A stretch of DNA of 64,000 nucleotides, taken from Demetria terragena DSM 11295. GTDB taxonomy: Bacteria; Actinomycetota; Actinomycetes; Actinomycetales; Dermatophilaceae. Positions 42,631 to 51,431 of this stretch are shown here, one piece after another. The first letter of the stretch is position 1; every line of letters starts with the position of its first letter. A program made the position numbers and the translations under genes. Below the pieces are notes generated by a model. That model was not told where the DNA came from. It saw only the letters and a list, made by a program, of their open reading frames with translations, and did no database searches. The stretch spans positions 62,001 through 126,000 of the forward strand of contig NZ_AQXW01000002.1 in assembly GCF_000376825.1 (NCBI RefSeq), read 5' to 3'.

Positions 42631-43073
42631 TGGAGCGGGTTGTTCGCGCCGCACTGGTGGTAGCGAGTGCGCTCGCGCTGGCATACGGCGTCCGGTTGCT
42701 CCTCGCCCAGGAGCAGGACAAGGTGGTTGCCGCTGGCACCTGGTTGCTCGCGGGCGTCATCCTGCACGATGGGGTGCTGGTTCCCCTGGTACTTGGCATC
42801 GCGGCCGTACTGACCTTGCTGCACGTTCAGCTCCCGCGGCCGATCGTGGTCGGTCTCATCGTCATTGGATCCGTGACGTTGGCCGTCGTTCCCATGCTGG
42901 GCCGATTCGGTGCACGACCAGATAACGCGACACTGCTGGACCGGAACTACCTGGCCGGCTGGGTTATCTTCGCCAGTGTGACCCTGGGGTTGAGCGCGCT
43001 CGCCACCCTGCGACAGCGCGACCGCACGGCTGAGGCAGGTGAGCAGGTTGGCACGGGTTCTGGTCGTCGATGA
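42630..43073 (+). CDS. Four-span membrane protein, unknown function
   Basis: A 147-residue hydrophobic protein with about four predicted membrane segments (AALVVASALALAYGVRLLL, TWLLAGVILHDGVLVPLVLGIA, IVVGLIVIGSVTLAVVPM, YLAGWVIFASVTLGLSALA) and a charged C-terminal tail. The HDGVLVPL motif is conserved among small proteins in this cluster type but has no assigned function. The ATG overlaps the previous stop (TGATG), and 35 bases of its 3' end overlap the response-regulator gene, tying the operon together. Confidence 0.72.
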   Translation: MERVVRAALVVASALALAYGVRLLLAQEQDKVVAAGTWLLAGVILHDGVLVPLVLGIAAVLTLLHVQLPRPIVVGLIVIGSVTLAVVPMLGRFGARPDNATLLDRNYLAGWVIFASVTLGLSALATLRQRDRTAEAGEQVGTGSGRR

Positions 43074-43731
43074 TGACCTCACCGTTCGGGAAGTCGTGGT
43101 GTCCTATCTCAAGGTGGCTGGCCATGAGGTCCACGAGGCGGCCGATGGCGAAGACGCGCTGCGTGCCGTTCGCCAATACCGGTTCGATGTGGTTGTCCTC
43201 GACTTGATGCTGCCCGGGGTGGACGGGTTCGAGGTATGCCGGCGGCTGCGCGCCATGGGTGGCGTGCCCGTCATCATGCTCACGGCGCTCGGAGATGAGA
43301 CCCACCGCGTCGATGGGCTGGAGGCTGGCGCTGATGACTACGTCACCAAGCCGTTTAGCCCGCGGGAGCTTGTCCTTCGTGTGGCGGCCCTGATTCGGCG
43401 TGCGGGCGAGCGCTCGGCTCCCGCTCACGGAGTGGTCACTGACGGTGATCTTTCGATCGACGCCGAGCGGCATCGGGCCACGCTCGCCGGAACACCACTC
43501 AATCTCACCGGCCGCGAGTACGACCTCTTGCAGTTTCTCGTAGCGCACCCGGACATCGCCTATTCCCGGGACGACTTGCTCCAGGAGGTCTGGGGTTGGA
43601 GTTTCGGGGACCAATCGACGGTGACCGTGCACGTACGCCGGCTTCGGGAGAAAGTTGAGCGCGAGCCTCAGTCACCCACCAGACTGGTCACCGTCTGGGG
43701 CGTGGGCTACCGCTGGGTGCCCGCATCATGA
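43039..43731 (+). CDS. OmpR/PhoB family response regulator
   Basis: A 230-residue two-component response regulator. The receiver domain has the acidic cluster VDDD, phospho-acceptor Asp55 in VVLDLMLPGVDG, Thr in VIMLTAL and Lys in DDYVTKPFSP. The C-terminal winged helix (about 130-228) has LNLTGREYDLLQFL, SRDDLLQEVWGW and HVRRLREKVE. The GTG at 43039 starts the protein inside the preceding membrane-protein gene. The overlapping histidine kinase follows (ATGA). Its targets are not known; location suggests control of the upstream envelope and redox genes. Confidence 0.92.
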   Translation: MSRLARVLVVDDDLTVREVVVSYLKVAGHEVHEAADGEDALRAVRQYRFDVVVLDLMLPGVDGFEVCRRLRAMGGVPVIMLTALGDETHRVDGLEAGADDYVTKPFSPRELVLRVAALIRRAGERSAPAHGVVTDGDLSIDAERHRATLAGTPLNLTGREYDLLQFLVAHPDIAYSRDDLLQEVWGWSFGDQSTVTVHVRRLREKVEREPQSPTRLVTVWGVGYRWVPAS

Positions 43732-44846
43732 GCGATCAACTACAGATCGCGCTCCTCGCGGGCGGCTGGTCGATCGTCGTCGCGTTGATCGGACTCAGCC
43801 TGTTGTGGTGGGGACGGCGCCGGTCATTGCGAGTCCTGGTGCCGGGAGTCGTAGTCGTCGCCGTGGCTGCGGCACTCGCGGGCGTCTACGGAGCAGCGCG
43901 CGCCATGTTCGTCTCACCGCACGACTTCACGGTGATGGCCTGGGTGCTGTGCATCGCCGGAGTGATCACCTGCCTCTGCGCCGCTGTCGTGGGCTGGGCG
44001 TTTTCCAGGTGGTCTCGCTCACTGCAGCAGGCCGTGGGGTCGTTCGCGGAGACCGGTCAATTCGAAGCGCTCAGGGACATGCCAGCCGAGCTGGACGGAA
44101 TATCGCGCGAACTAGCCTCGGCCAGCATCAGATTGGGTCTTGCCCGCGAGCGCGAAGAACGCCTGGAAGGCTCGCGCCGAGAACTCATCTCCTGGGTATC
44201 GCACGACCTGCGTAGTCCACTCGCGGGGATCCGGGCCATGGCCGAATCGCTCGAAGACGGCATTGCAGAAGATCCTGATCGCTATCACCGTCAGATTCGT
44301 GCCGAGGTCGACCGGTTGGCGCTTATGGTTGATGACCTCTTTGAACTCTCCCGCATCAACGCCGGCAGTTTTCACGTCAACCGGGAACCGGTATCCCTGA
44401 GCGACCTGGTCAGCGAGGCGCTCGCAAGCGCCGAACCGATGGCCAGGACACGTGGGGTAGGCATCGATGGAGTGGTCGACGACGGACTCCAACTCCAGGC
44501 AGACCCCGGTGGCATCTCGCGAGTCCTGTCGAACTTGGTCACCAACGCGATCCGCCATACCGAGGTGGGCGGAGCCGTTCATATCCACGCCACCTCCCGC
44601 GACAGCAGCATCGAATTGTCCGTTGCCGATGGATGTGGAGGCATGCCCGACCACGAACTCGAGCGGGTATTTGACATGGCCTGGCAACGAAGTCGGGCTC
44701 GAACCCCGACCCAGGCGACAGCGTTCAGCAGTGGCGCAGGCCTTGGCTTGGCCATCGTTCGGGGAATCATCGACGCCCACGGCGGCACGATTTCGGTGAC
44801 GAACGCACCGCCGGGCTGCCGGTTTTTGGTACGTCTGCCAGGCTGA
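43728..44846 (+). CDS. Sensor histidine kinase
   Basis: A 372-residue membrane histidine kinase, partner of the adjacent regulator. Three N-terminal hydrophobic segments (about 8-28, 36-55 and 68-92) leave little outward loop, so the signal may be sensed in the membrane. The HAMP-like linker leads to the dimerisation helix with His159 in SWVSHDLRSPLAGIRAM. The ATPase domain shows the N box VLSNLVTNAIRHTEVGG, G1 VADGCGGMPD and G2 SSGAGLGLAIVRGII. The protein overlaps the regulator gene by four bases. The ligand is unknown. Confidence 0.92.
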   Translation: MSDQLQIALLAGGWSIVVALIGLSLLWWGRRRSLRVLVPGVVVVAVAAALAGVYGAARAMFVSPHDFTVMAWVLCIAGVITCLCAAVVGWAFSRWSRSLQQAVGSFAETGQFEALRDMPAELDGISRELASASIRLGLAREREERLEGSRRELISWVSHDLRSPLAGIRAMAESLEDGIAEDPDRYHRQIRAEVDRLALMVDDLFELSRINAGSFHVNREPVSLSDLVSEALASAEPMARTRGVGIDGVVDDGLQLQADPGGISRVLSNLVTNAIRHTEVGGAVHIHATSRDSSIELSVADGCGGMPDHELERVFDMAWQRSRARTPTQATAFSSGAGLGLAIVRGIIDAHGGTISVTNAPPGCRFLVRLPG

Positions 44847-44976
44847 GTGACTGCAGCACTTGGTACAGATGTGACAGGTGAGGCATACTGTGTGGCATAA
44901 CCGAAGACGCACGACATGCGAGACCGCGATCACGAGGCCGTTGGGGAAGACGTCTCTCGTTGCTAGGAGGTCCCGG

Positions 44977-45492
44977 ATGTCTGTCGCCGTGTCGCACGTC
45001 GCCACGCGCGGGGTGGTTTTTGTGCACTCCACCCCGACGGCGTTGTGCCCGCATGTTGAATGGGCGCTAGACGCCGTCCTCGACTCGCCCGTACGCCTGG
45101 AGTGGACCAACCAACCCATCGCGCCCGGACTCGTCCGGGGTGAGGTGTCTTGGTCGGGCCCTCAAGGCACGGGCGCGCGCCTGGCTTCTGCTTTGCGGGG
45201 CTGGGAACACCTTCGCTATGAGATCACCGAGGATCCCAGTCCCGGTGCCGATGGCAGCCGCTGGTCGCACACGCCCTCGTTGGGTATCCACCACACCTGG
45301 ACGTCCGCCAACGGCGACGGAATGGTTGCCGAGGACCGCTTGCGATCTGCGCTCGCCGCGAGCGGCGGAAACCCGGAGGCGTTTCGGGGCGAAATGGCCG
45401 AGTTGCTGGGCACCGCGTGGGACCAGGAACTCGAGCCCTTCCGTTGCGCTGGCGATGGTGCCACCGTCCGTTGGCTGCACCGCGTGAGTTGA
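44977..45492 (+). CDS. DUF3145 family protein
   Basis: A 171-residue actinobacterial signature protein. The opening TRGVVFVHSTPTALCPHVEWAL, the RLEWTNQPIAPGLVRGEVSW block and SLGIHHTWTSANGDGMVAEDRL are conserved in DUF3145. Function unknown; the family is almost confined to actinobacteria. The ATG at 44977 follows TAGGAGG by eight bases. A promoter-like TTGGTA (about 44860) and CATACT separated by 18 bases lies upstream. The stop codon abuts that of the convergent esterase gene. Confidence 0.9.
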   Translation: MSVAVSHVATRGVVFVHSTPTALCPHVEWALDAVLDSPVRLEWTNQPIAPGLVRGEVSWSGPQGTGARLASALRGWEHLRYEITEDPSPGADGSRWSHTPSLGIHHTWTSANGDGMVAEDRLRSALAASGGNPEAFRGEMAELLGTAWDQELEPFRCAGDGATVRWLHRVS

Positions 45493-46338
45493 TCAGTCGG
45501 TCAGCTTGTTGTATGCCCGCAGATAGCGGCGACCCAAGGTGATGAGGCCGGCGCGGTTGAAGTGGATCGGGTCCTTGGGGAAGGACTCACACGAGTCCGA
45601 TGAAACCCATCCGGTGTGCGGCACCCGCGTTGGGAGCTCTCGCAGGGAAGCCCGAATGCGTGGCACGCGCGAAGTGACACCTGGGTACGCCTGCTCTTGC
45701 GGGGCGCCGTCCCAGCGGGGAGAGAGGTTGCCGACGATGAACGGCAGTTTCGGTGAGTTTGCGTCGGATCGGATGTCGGCGATGAGTTGGTCGAGCCGGT
45801 CGGCGTATTGCGAGGTGTCGGTCTCGGTGAAGGTGTCGGTCTCGCCTTGGTGCCACAGCACGCCCTTGAAGACGCCTCGAGGTTGCGCAAACGCCAACCG
45901 TGAGAGGAAGTCGTTGTAGGTCGGCGTGCCTTTGTGAAGCTTGGTGATTCCGGCGCCGCCCCATGCCAAGGGGAGCAGACCGACCGTGACGCCCGGGTTC
46001 TCGCGCACGTATCGCTCGGCGAAGACCAGGCCCAGCCCGAACCGATCCGAGATGAGTCGGTTGTGCAGCGGGTGCACGGAGGGCCGCCAGATATTGGGAT
46101 CGGCGGTCACCGTCGGCAGGTGCACGATGTTCTTGCGGGGCCGCACATCGTCTTCGGTGAGCTCACCGTTCCCGGCCATATTGGACTGGCCCATCAGCGC
46201 GAAGATGTGGAATTTGTTGCGTCGAGTGGGAACGCGGTGCGTCCTGGCCTGAGTGGATGCGACAGGAACGATGGCAGCCAGGCCACTGGCGCCAGTAGCC
46301 GCCGAAACAAGGGCCGTGCGGCGATTGATATGGCTCAT
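45493..46338 (-). CDS. Secreted sialate O-acetylesterase-like hydrolase
   Basis: A 281-residue SGNH-fold esterase with an export signal that looks Tat-like (INRRTALVSAATGASGLAAIVP). The catalytic serine is Ser52 in ALMGQSNMAG; WHQGETD carries the family's oxyanion/His block, and DPIHFNRAG contains the catalytic Asp-x-x-His at the C-terminus. The GVLWHQGE and PLAWGGAGI segments match carbohydrate esterases of the sialate O-acetylesterase group (CE6/SASA), so deacetylation of glycans is likely. The ATG at 46338 has AGGAGACG upstream. It stands alone, convergent to DUF3145. Confidence 0.82.
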   Translation of the reverse strand: MSHINRRTALVSAATGASGLAAIVPVASTQARTHRVPTRRNKFHIFALMGQSNMAGNGELTEDDVRPRKNIVHLPTVTADPNIWRPSVHPLHNRLISDRFGLGLVFAERYVRENPGVTVGLLPLAWGGAGITKLHKGTPTYNDFLSRLAFAQPRGVFKGVLWHQGETDTFTETDTSQYADRLDQLIADIRSDANSPKLPFIVGNLSPRWDGAPQEQAYPGVTSRVPRIRASLRELPTRVPHTGWVSSDSCESFPKDPIHFNRAGLITLGRRYLRAYNKLTD

Positions 46339-46410
46339 GCATCGTCTCCTGGTCGTACATCGTTTTGACCAGGAGACTAGCAACGAACGCAGCGGCCGCG
46401 GCCGTAATGC

Positions 46411-47658
46411 TCAGACGTTCTTGACCACGACCGCGATGTTGTGACCGCCGAAGCCGAAGGAGTTGTTCAGCACGGCGACGTCACCATCGGGCAGCGCGCG
46501 AGGCTCACCGTGAACGATGTCCAAGTCAGCGAACTGCTCGTCGCGTTCGTCCAGGTTGATGGTGGCCGGAATAGTGCGGTGGTGCACGGTCTGGATTGCG
46601 ATCACGGTTTCCAGCGCGCCAGCGGCGCCGAGCAGGTGCCCAGTCATCGACTTGGTTCCGGTGAGGGCGATGCTGGAGGCGTGCTCACCGAAGGCCCGAC
46701 GAATCGCGGCGGCTTCAGCCGCGTCGCCGACCGGAGTCGAGGTCGCGTGGGCATTGATGTGCTTGATGTCGGTCAGGCTGACGTCGGCGAGTTGGACTGC
46801 CTCGGTCATCGCTCGCGCCGCACCCTTGCCCTCGGGCTCGCCCGCGGTGATGTGGTAGGCGTCGGCCGACATTCCCACACTGGCTAGCTCGCCATAGATC
46901 TTGGCGCCACGCGCCATGGCGTGTTCGTAGGACTCCAGCACAATGATCCCAGCGCCCTCCGCGAGCAGGAATCCATCACGACCGTTGTCCCAGGGGCGTG
47001 AGGCGGCCTGCGGGTCGTCGTTACGCGTCGACAGGGCGTGTGCCGCGGCGAAGCCGCTGATCGGCAGCGGGTGGATCGCGGCTTCGCTGCCACCGGCGAT
47101 GACGATGTCAGCGCGACCCTTGCGGATGAGGTCGGCGCCATAGCCCATCGACTCGGCGCCGGAGGAGCAGGCAGACACGGTCGAGTGAGCACCCGCACGG
47201 GCACCGAACTCTAGGGAGAGGAAGCCTGCTGCGGCGTTCGGCATCAGCATCGGCACCGTCAGCGGGTAGATGCGACGCGGGCCCTTTTCCTTCAGCACGT
47301 CGTACTGATCGAGCAGGCTGTGTACGCCGCCGATCCCCGTGCCGACGGCCACGCCGAAGCGCTCGGGCTCGACGTCGGGCGCGCCGGCGTCTTCCCACGC
47401 CTCGCGGGCGGCGATGAGGGCGTACTGCGTGAACGGGTCGCACCGCCGGATCTCGACCTTCTTGAGGACCTCGGTCGGCGGAGTGGCCAAGCGGGCCGCG
47501 AAGGTGACTGGCAGGCCGTAGCCCTCGACCCAGTCTTCCTCCAGCGGGCGTGCGCCGGATCGTCCGGCCAGCAGGCCCTCCCACGTCTCGGGGGCCGTGC
47601 CGCCCAGCGGGGTAGTGGCGCCGATGCCTGTGACGACGATGCGATCTGTCGCGCTCAT
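46411..47658 (-). CDS. fabF: 3-oxoacyl-ACP synthase II
   Basis: A 415-residue condensing enzyme that elongates acyl-ACP with malonyl-ACP in type II fatty-acid synthesis. The catalytic triad is Cys164 in VSACSSGAES, His304 in NAHATSTPVGD and His341 in TGHLLGAAGALE. The thiolase-fold end NNSFGFGGHN is intact. It is the last gene of the fabD-fabH-acpP-fabF operon, and a 100-base gap with an unusual direct-repeat-flanked hairpin separates it from acpP. ATG at 47658. Confidence 0.96.
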   Translation of the reverse strand: MSATDRIVVTGIGATTPLGGTAPETWEGLLAGRSGARPLEEDWVEGYGLPVTFAARLATPPTEVLKKVEIRRCDPFTQYALIAAREAWEDAGAPDVEPERFGVAVGTGIGGVHSLLDQYDVLKEKGPRRIYPLTVPMLMPNAAAGFLSLEFGARAGAHSTVSACSSGAESMGYGADLIRKGRADIVIAGGSEAAIHPLPISGFAAAHALSTRNDDPQAASRPWDNGRDGFLLAEGAGIIVLESYEHAMARGAKIYGELASVGMSADAYHITAGEPEGKGAARAMTEAVQLADVSLTDIKHINAHATSTPVGDAAEAAAIRRAFGEHASSIALTGTKSMTGHLLGAAGALETVIAIQTVHHRTIPATINLDERDEQFADLDIVHGEPRALPDGDVAVLNNSFGFGGHNIAVVVKNV

Positions 47659-47705
47659 AACGAGGGTGCTCCTGGTGTACGTGTGATCTGGGCGGGGCGG
47701 GGGAC

Positions 47706-47760
47706 GAGCCGGATCCGGCCGCGGGAGGGCATCGAGGCCCTCCCGCGGCCGAGCCGGATC
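47706..47760 (-). repeat. Direct-repeat-flanked 15-bp hairpin between acpP and fabF
   Basis: The sequence GAGCCGGATC occurs at 47706-47715 and again at 47751-47760. Exactly between them is a 35-base palindrome: a 15-bp perfect GC stem (47716-47730 with 47737-47751) with the six-base loop ATCGAG. The right repeat overlaps the acpP stop codon region. It may attenuate fabF, stabilise acpP mRNA, or be a small mobile palindromic unit with a target duplication; no T-run follows. Confidence 0.6.
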
Positions 47761-48007
47761 AGCCCTGGGCGTTCTTGATGTAGGTGACCGCGTCGCCGAC
47801 GGTGGTGAGGTTCTTGACCTCGTCGTCGGGGATACGGACGTCGAACTTCTCTTCAGCGTTCACGACGACCGTCATCATCGACAGGGAGTCGATGTCGAGG
47901 TCTTCGGTGAAGGACTTGTCCGGCTGAACGAGGTCCTGCTCCAGACCGGTCTCTTCGTTGATGATGTCGGCGAGGCCGCTCAGGATCTCGGCGTCACTCT
48001 GCGCCAT
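47759..48007 (-). CDS. acpP: Acyl carrier protein
   Basis: An 82-residue acidic acyl carrier protein. The phosphopantetheine attachment serine is Ser41 in DIDSLSMM, within the LDIDSL motif, and helix 2 and the C-terminal VGDAVTYI helix are conserved. It shuttles acyl chains between FabD, FabH and FabF. A strong AGGAGGTAGA ribosome site precedes the ATG at 48007, consistent with the high demand for this protein. The stop codon is followed immediately by a GC hairpin. Confidence 0.97.
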   Translation of the reverse strand: MAQSDAEILSGLADIINEETGLEQDLVQPDKSFTEDLDIDSLSMMTVVVNAEEKFDVRIPDDEVKNLTTVGDAVTYIKNAQG

Positions 48008-48074
48008 GGGTCTACCTCCTGTTGGAAATTTCTAGGGCTGACCCGGATTGCCCGCCGGGCCGCGGGAACTTGTG

Positions 48075-49151
48075 TCATGGCAATCGGATGACCTGAGCGG
48101 CGTACGCCAGGCCCGCGCCGAAGCCGATCTGCAGGGCGAGCCCACCATGTGGAACCTCACCCTCGCGCAGCATGCGCTCGGTGGCAAGTGGTACGGAGGC
48201 TGCGGAGGTGTTTCCCGTCTCGGCGATATCGCGAGCGACGGGAATGTCCGCGGGCAGTTTGAGCTGCTTGACCATCGCGTCGATGATTCGCATGTTGGCC
48301 TGATGGGGGATGAACGCGTCCAGGTCGTCCGCGGTGATGCCAGCCTGATCGATGGCCTGCTGGGCGACCGGGGCCATGCTCCACACCGCCCAGCGGAACA
48401 CAGACTGGCCGGACATGATCAACGTGCTGGCGGATCGAGCATCCTCGGCGCCAGCATCCGACCAGTCTTGCGGCTCGCCTGCGAGTTCGCGCTCACTGCG
48501 ATCCTGGATTTCTGTCCAGCTCAGGCGCTGGCGGATGGCGTCCCACTTCTCGCCGTCGGAGCCCCACACTGTGGGCCCGATGCCGGGTACGTCGGATGAG
48601 CTCACGACAGCAGCACCTGCGCCATCGCCGAAGATGAAGGCGCTGCCTCGGTCGTGGTGGTTGGTGGCCTCCGAAAGCCTGTCAGTGCCCACGACGAGAA
48701 CGTGGTCGGCTGACCCCCCGCGGACCATGTCCGAGGCAATAGAGATCGCGTAGCAGTAGCCGGCGCAGGCAGCCCCGACATCAAAGGCAGGGATGCCGTT
48801 TGCGCCGAGCCGGAGCGCGATTAAGGGCGCAGCGGCGGGCGTGCGGTAGCCATGGGTCACTGTCGCGCAGACCACGGCGCCGAGTTGATCGGCGGTGATC
48901 CCTGCCATCTCCAGGGCCGGGCCCGCTGCTTCCAGAGCCATGTCGACCACGGTTTCGTCCTTGGCGGCAAAACGCCGGCTGACCACCCCGGAACGCTCCC
49001 GGATCCACTCGTCGGTGGAGTCGATCCAGGTGCAGACCTCCGCGTTGGTGACCACTCGCTCGGGGCGGTACCCGCCAACGCCGCTGATGCGTGTGTGGCG
49101 GGTGCCTTCCGTGCTGACCAGAGAGCCTGTTCCTTTGGGGGAGTGAGACAT
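48075..49151 (-). CDS. fabH: 3-oxoacyl-ACP synthase III
   Basis: A 358-residue initiating condensing enzyme that joins an acyl-CoA primer to malonyl-ACP. The catalytic triad is Cys129 in GAACAGYCY, His283 in IPHQANMRI and Asn314 in ETGNTSAAS. A longer N-terminus (about 15 extra residues before TRISGVGGYRP) than in E. coli is noted, which is usual in actinobacteria. A segment rich in Ser and Glu near residue 210-240 is longer than in E. coli. It lies between fabD (12 bases upstream) and acpP. Confidence 0.96.
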   Translation of the reverse strand: MSHSPKGTGSLVSTEGTRHTRISGVGGYRPERVVTNAEVCTWIDSTDEWIRERSGVVSRRFAAKDETVVDMALEAAGPALEMAGITADQLGAVVCATVTHGYRTPAAAPLIALRLGANGIPAFDVGAACAGYCYAISIASDMVRGGSADHVLVVGTDRLSEATNHHDRGSAFIFGDGAGAAVVSSSDVPGIGPTVWGSDGEKWDAIRQRLSWTEIQDRSERELAGEPQDWSDAGAEDARSASTLIMSGQSVFRWAVWSMAPVAQQAIDQAGITADDLDAFIPHQANMRIIDAMVKQLKLPADIPVARDIAETGNTSAASVPLATERMLREGEVPHGGLALQIGFGAGLAYAAQVIRLP

Positions 49152-49163
49152 TGGAGCGCCTTC

Positions 49164-50108
49164 TCAGTTGGCGGTGCGCTGGGGAGTGGTGTGCTCGCGC
49201 ACGAGGCTACGTGCCGCCTCGAGGTCGTCGGGCGACTTGAGCGCCACAGTTTCGACACCGCGCATCCCGCGCTTGGCGAGGCCCGCGAGAGTGCCTGCGG
49301 GAGGGAGTTCGATCATGCCAGTGACGCCGAGCTCAAGCAGGGCTTCCATGCACAGGTCCCACCGGACCGGATTGCTCACCTGATTGACCAGGCGCGCGAG
49401 GGCATCCTGGTGGTCGGTGACGTTTGCCCCGTCCTTGTTGCTGAGGAAGGTGATCTGCGCGTCGTGTGCAGTCACCTGGGCGGCCCGCTGCTCCAGTGCC
49501 TGGACCGCAGTGGCCATATGGCGAGTATGAAAGGCGCCCGCGACCTTGAGCGGAATGACCCGCGCGCGAGCCGGTGGGTCGTCGGCAAGCGCCGTCAGCT
49601 GCTCAAGGGTGCCAGCGGCGACGACCTGGCCGCCGCCGTTCATGTTGGCCGCCGTGAGGCCGTGGCGTTCGAGGGCGCCGCTGACGTCCTCCGCCTGGCC
49701 CCCCAGGACCGCGCTCATACCCGTAGGCGTCACCGCACTGGCCTCCGCCATGGCGTGACCACGCACTTGGACCAGGCTGATGGCGTCGTCGTCGGTGAGG
49801 ACGCCTGCCACGACCGAGGCGGTGAACTCACCGACCGAATGTCCCGCGGTGACGTCGATCTGCGCGGCGATGTCGCCCTCAGGGAACAACAGGGGGAGTG
49901 CGATCGCTCCCGCGGCCACAATGAGTGGCTGCGCCACCGCCGTGTCCTTGATCGCCTCCTCGTCAGCCGTGGTGCCGAACGCCGTCAGGTCGAGTCCGGC
50001 CACATCTGAGAGTCGAGCGAGGTGGTCTGAAACTCCGGGGAGTTCGAGCCAGGGCGAGAGGAATCCGGGGGTCTGGGAGCCCTGTCCAGGGCAGACGATC
50101 GCAAGCAC
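49164..50108 (-). CDS. fabD: Malonyl-CoA:ACP transacylase
   Basis: A 314-residue acyltransferase that loads malonyl onto ACP. The nucleophile is Ser91 in the GHSVGE motif, the catalytic histidine is His194 in AGAFHTRHM, and the N-terminal VCPGQGSQTPGF is typical. The GTG at 50108 was chosen because it places the PGQGSQ motif correctly; the extended reading frame upstream has no ribosome site. It opens the fabD-fabH-acpP-fabF operon, 89 bases after fasR in the same orientation. Confidence 0.95.
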   Translation of the reverse strand: MLAIVCPGQGSQTPGFLSPWLELPGVSDHLARLSDVAGLDLTAFGTTADEEAIKDTAVAQPLIVAAGAIALPLLFPEGDIAAQIDVTAGHSVGEFTASVVAGVLTDDDAISLVQVRGHAMAEASAVTPTGMSAVLGGQAEDVSGALERHGLTAANMNGGGQVVAAGTLEQLTALADDPPARARVIPLKVAGAFHTRHMATAVQALEQRAAQVTAHDAQITFLSNKDGANVTDHQDALARLVNQVSNPVRWDLCMEALLELGVTGMIELPPAGTLAGLAKRGMRGVETVALKSPDDLEAARSLVREHTTPQRTAN

Positions 50109-50175
50109 ATATCCAGCCTGCCCTGTCGAGGGGTGTCGACGCGCTGTTGACACGGACGAGAGTTGATGCACGGAT

Positions 50176-50192
50176 TTGGAGGAAACCTACAA
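50176..50192 (-). promoter_or_regulatory. Candidate FasR operator upstream of fabD
   Basis: On the minus strand TTGTAGG-TTT-CCTCCAA forms a 17-base imperfect inverted repeat (six of seven bases symmetric) in the 89-base gap between fasR and fabD, about 70 bases ahead of the fabD start. FasR activates this operon in Streptomyces and related organisms, so the site is a reasonable operator; the match to a known FasR motif was not checked. Confidence 0.35.
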
Positions 50193-50197
50193 GTCGC

Positions 50198-51388
50198 TTA
50201 GTCCGGTGCGGTGAGGCGTCGCCACGGCCGAGGCTCGTCGAGCCGGGCCAATGAGAGGGCGACCCTGGCGGTGAAGGCATCGTGCGGTGTCGCGAGGTCG
50301 TAGCCCGTGAGGTCCGCGATCCGTCCGAGTCGGTAGCGGACGGTGTTGGGGTGGATAAAGAGCTCACGCGCGGTCGCTTCTAGACCGCCGAGCTCCAGGT
50401 AGGTCCGCGCGGTCGGCAGTAGGGCGCCGGACTCAGAGAGCGGGCGATGCACTCGGTCGATCAGGACTCGGCGAGCCCGCTCGTCGCCAGTCAGAACTCG
50501 CTCGGCCAGGAGTTCTTCTCCTGAGCAGGGGCGCGGTGCGGCGGGCCACGCGCGGGCGGCGGTATGACCAGCCAGAGCCGAGCGCGCTGACCGGCCGGCT
50601 GCATAGACGTGGGGGACGATGGGGCCAACGACAATGGGACCGCCCTCAGCCCAGCAGTCCTGAAGTCGGGTGACGGCGGAAACGCCGTCGTCAACGTGCC
50701 CAAGAATCGCGACAAGTCGATGACCTTGAACAGCGGCTAGGCAGTCGAATCCGTGACGTCGGGCCGCGGAACGGAGGGCGTCAATCGCGTCGGCGCTGCT
50801 ACCGCTCGGCGCGTCACCGGCGGCGATCACGACGGAGGTGACGTCCTCCCAGCCGAGGGCAGACACCCGGGACTGAACAGCATCGTCGGCTTCACCCCGC
50901 AGGACCGCGTCGACCACCAACGATTCCAGACGCGCGTCCCAGGCTCCACGCGTCTCGGCGGCCTGGGCATAAACCTGCGCCGCCGCGAACGCCATCTCCC
51001 GAGAAAAGTGCAACATGGCGAGCTGAAGCGAGGCTGCGTCGCCAGGGGCGGCCAGGGACTCCACCTGCGCTTCCATCTCGTCGATCACCGTTCGCACCAG
51101 GTCGAGCGTCTGGCGAAGGCTGATCGATCGAGTGAGTTCCTTTGGGGCAGAGTCGAATACGGCACCAGGGTTGGCGTCGAGACGTGAGGGGTCGCGGTAC
51201 CAGTCGATGAAAGCCGCGATGCCGGCTTGGGCCACGAGGCCGACCCACGAGCGGTCCTGGGCGGGCAGGGCGGTGTACCACTCGTGCTGGGCTTCCATCC
51301 GGCCCAACGCTGCGGTCGACACCTCGCCAGCGCGGCTCTGGAGGCGCTTCAGAGTCGCGACAGTTCCCGCAGGGTTGGTCCCAGGCAT
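50198..51388 (-). CDS. fasR: PucR/CdaR-type fatty-acid biosynthesis regulator (FasR-like)
   Basis: A 396-residue transcriptional regulator. The C-terminal PucR-type helix-turn-helix (about 330-390) reads TARTYLELGGLEATARELFIHPNTVRYRLGRIADLTG; the middle carries a GGDEF-like degenerate domain (GPIVVGPIVPHVYAAG). The same position directly upstream of fabD is occupied by FasR in Streptomyces, where it activates the fab operon. The ATG at 51388 gives the usual N-terminus; an upstream extension of 28 codons has no conserved sequence. It diverges from the GlpQ-like gene, with an inverted repeat between them. Confidence 0.88.
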   Translation of the reverse strand: MPGTNPAGTVATLKRLQSRAGEVSTAALGRMEAQHEWYTALPAQDRSWVGLVAQAGIAAFIDWYRDPSRLDANPGAVFDSAPKELTRSISLRQTLDLVRTVIDEMEAQVESLAAPGDAASLQLAMLHFSREMAFAAAQVYAQAAETRGAWDARLESLVVDAVLRGEADDAVQSRVSALGWEDVTSVVIAAGDAPSGSSADAIDALRSAARRHGFDCLAAVQGHRLVAILGHVDDGVSAVTRLQDCWAEGGPIVVGPIVPHVYAAGRSARSALAGHTAARAWPAAPRPCSGEELLAERVLTGDERARRVLIDRVHRPLSESGALLPTARTYLELGGLEATARELFIHPNTVRYRLGRIADLTGYDLATPHDAFTARVALSLARLDEPRPWRRLTAPD

Positions 51389-51431
51389 AGGAGACAGCGT
51401 ACGGCGGGCATCTTTGTAGGACTCGCACAGT

